From positions 2,728,001 to 2,792,000 of the forward strand of contig NZ_JALLPK010000001.1 of assembly GCF_023276375.1 (NCBI RefSeq): a stretch of DNA of 64,000 nucleotides. Direction: 5' to 3'. A program made the translations under genes and the position numbers. The notes under the pieces were generated by a model. The model had not been told where the DNA came from. It did no database searches and saw nothing but the letters and a program-made list of their open reading frames with translations. The stretch comes from Halocatena marina (lineage in GTDB: Archaea; Halobacteriota; Halobacteria; Halobacteriales; Haloarculaceae). Positions 63,987 to 64,000 of this stretch are shown here, in pieces (the first letter of the stretch is position 1; every line of letters starts with the position of its first letter).

Positions 63987-64000
63987 CACTCGTTACCGTT

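Overview
The window comes from a haloarchaeon (class Halobacteria, genus not determined). The evidence is the very acidic proteome, the archaeal ribosomal proteins L44e and S27e beside aIF2-alpha and Nop10, TFB, FEN1, RNase P protein Rpr2, Tat signal peptides, and an RNA polymerase with B and A both split (H-B''-B'-A'-A''-NusA). Base composition is moderate for the group, with sharply AT-rich gaps between genes.

Layout. 1-3040 (minus strand): end of a membrane-anchored protein, then a translation cluster (L44e, S27e, aIF2-alpha, Nop10, PAC2 chaperone). 3297-9380: a Tat-exported hydrolase, an ornithine cyclodeaminase-like enzyme, an MFS transporter, DUF3054, a GNAT and FEN1. 9424-11381: a bacterio-opsin-activator-type regulator divergent from a TFB, with palindromes between them. 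11650-14837: a sodium:solute symporter with a tiny membrane partner, then the B12-binding subunit of methylmalonyl-CoA mutase and MeaB. 14984-19802: hydrolase, MscS, YhbY, Rpr2 and a cysteine-free CysD-like PP-loop protein. 20008-22269: a redox group (monothiol glutaredoxin, thioredoxin-reductase-like flavoprotein, superoxide dismutase). 22395-27154: acyl-CoA synthetase, 2Fe-2S ferredoxin divergent from a geranylgeranyl reductase, CBS protein.

27430-34507 is a cytochrome oxidase biogenesis region: CoxB, a CtaA/CtaB fusion, a membrane protein with a CxxC, an Rdx (SelW-like) protein, an ABC-2 exporter, HtrA and DUF420. 34629-38231: proline dehydrogenase, 6-phosphogluconate dehydrogenase, a membrane-tethered ferredoxin, tRNA-Arg(CCG) and a MaoC protein. 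38292-42947 is the most unusual part: a 1127-residue helicase-IV-like UvrD protein with N-terminal membrane segments and a zinc-ribbon-like cysteine set, followed by two overlapping, paralogous bacterial-PH-domain membrane proteins. 43008-51833 holds acyl-CoA/propionyl-CoA and gluconeogenic enzymes. 51888-55041 holds a small hypothetical protein, a lipoprotein, a gene-poor 700-base stretch and a Tat-exported DsbA-fold protein with a single active-site cysteine. 55435-63986: tRNA-Asp(GTC) and the RNA polymerase operon with NusA.

Points most worth a second look: the membrane-anchored helicase plus PH pair; an XRE-like helix-turn-helix insertion in the RpoA' clamp; two 40-base period-5 tracts of the form A-N-C-T-N, each starting within ten bases of a stop codon; a duplicated T-tract terminator behind coxB; an apparent epsilon/PccX-like extension on PccB; and a possible thiol pair in the oxidase operon.
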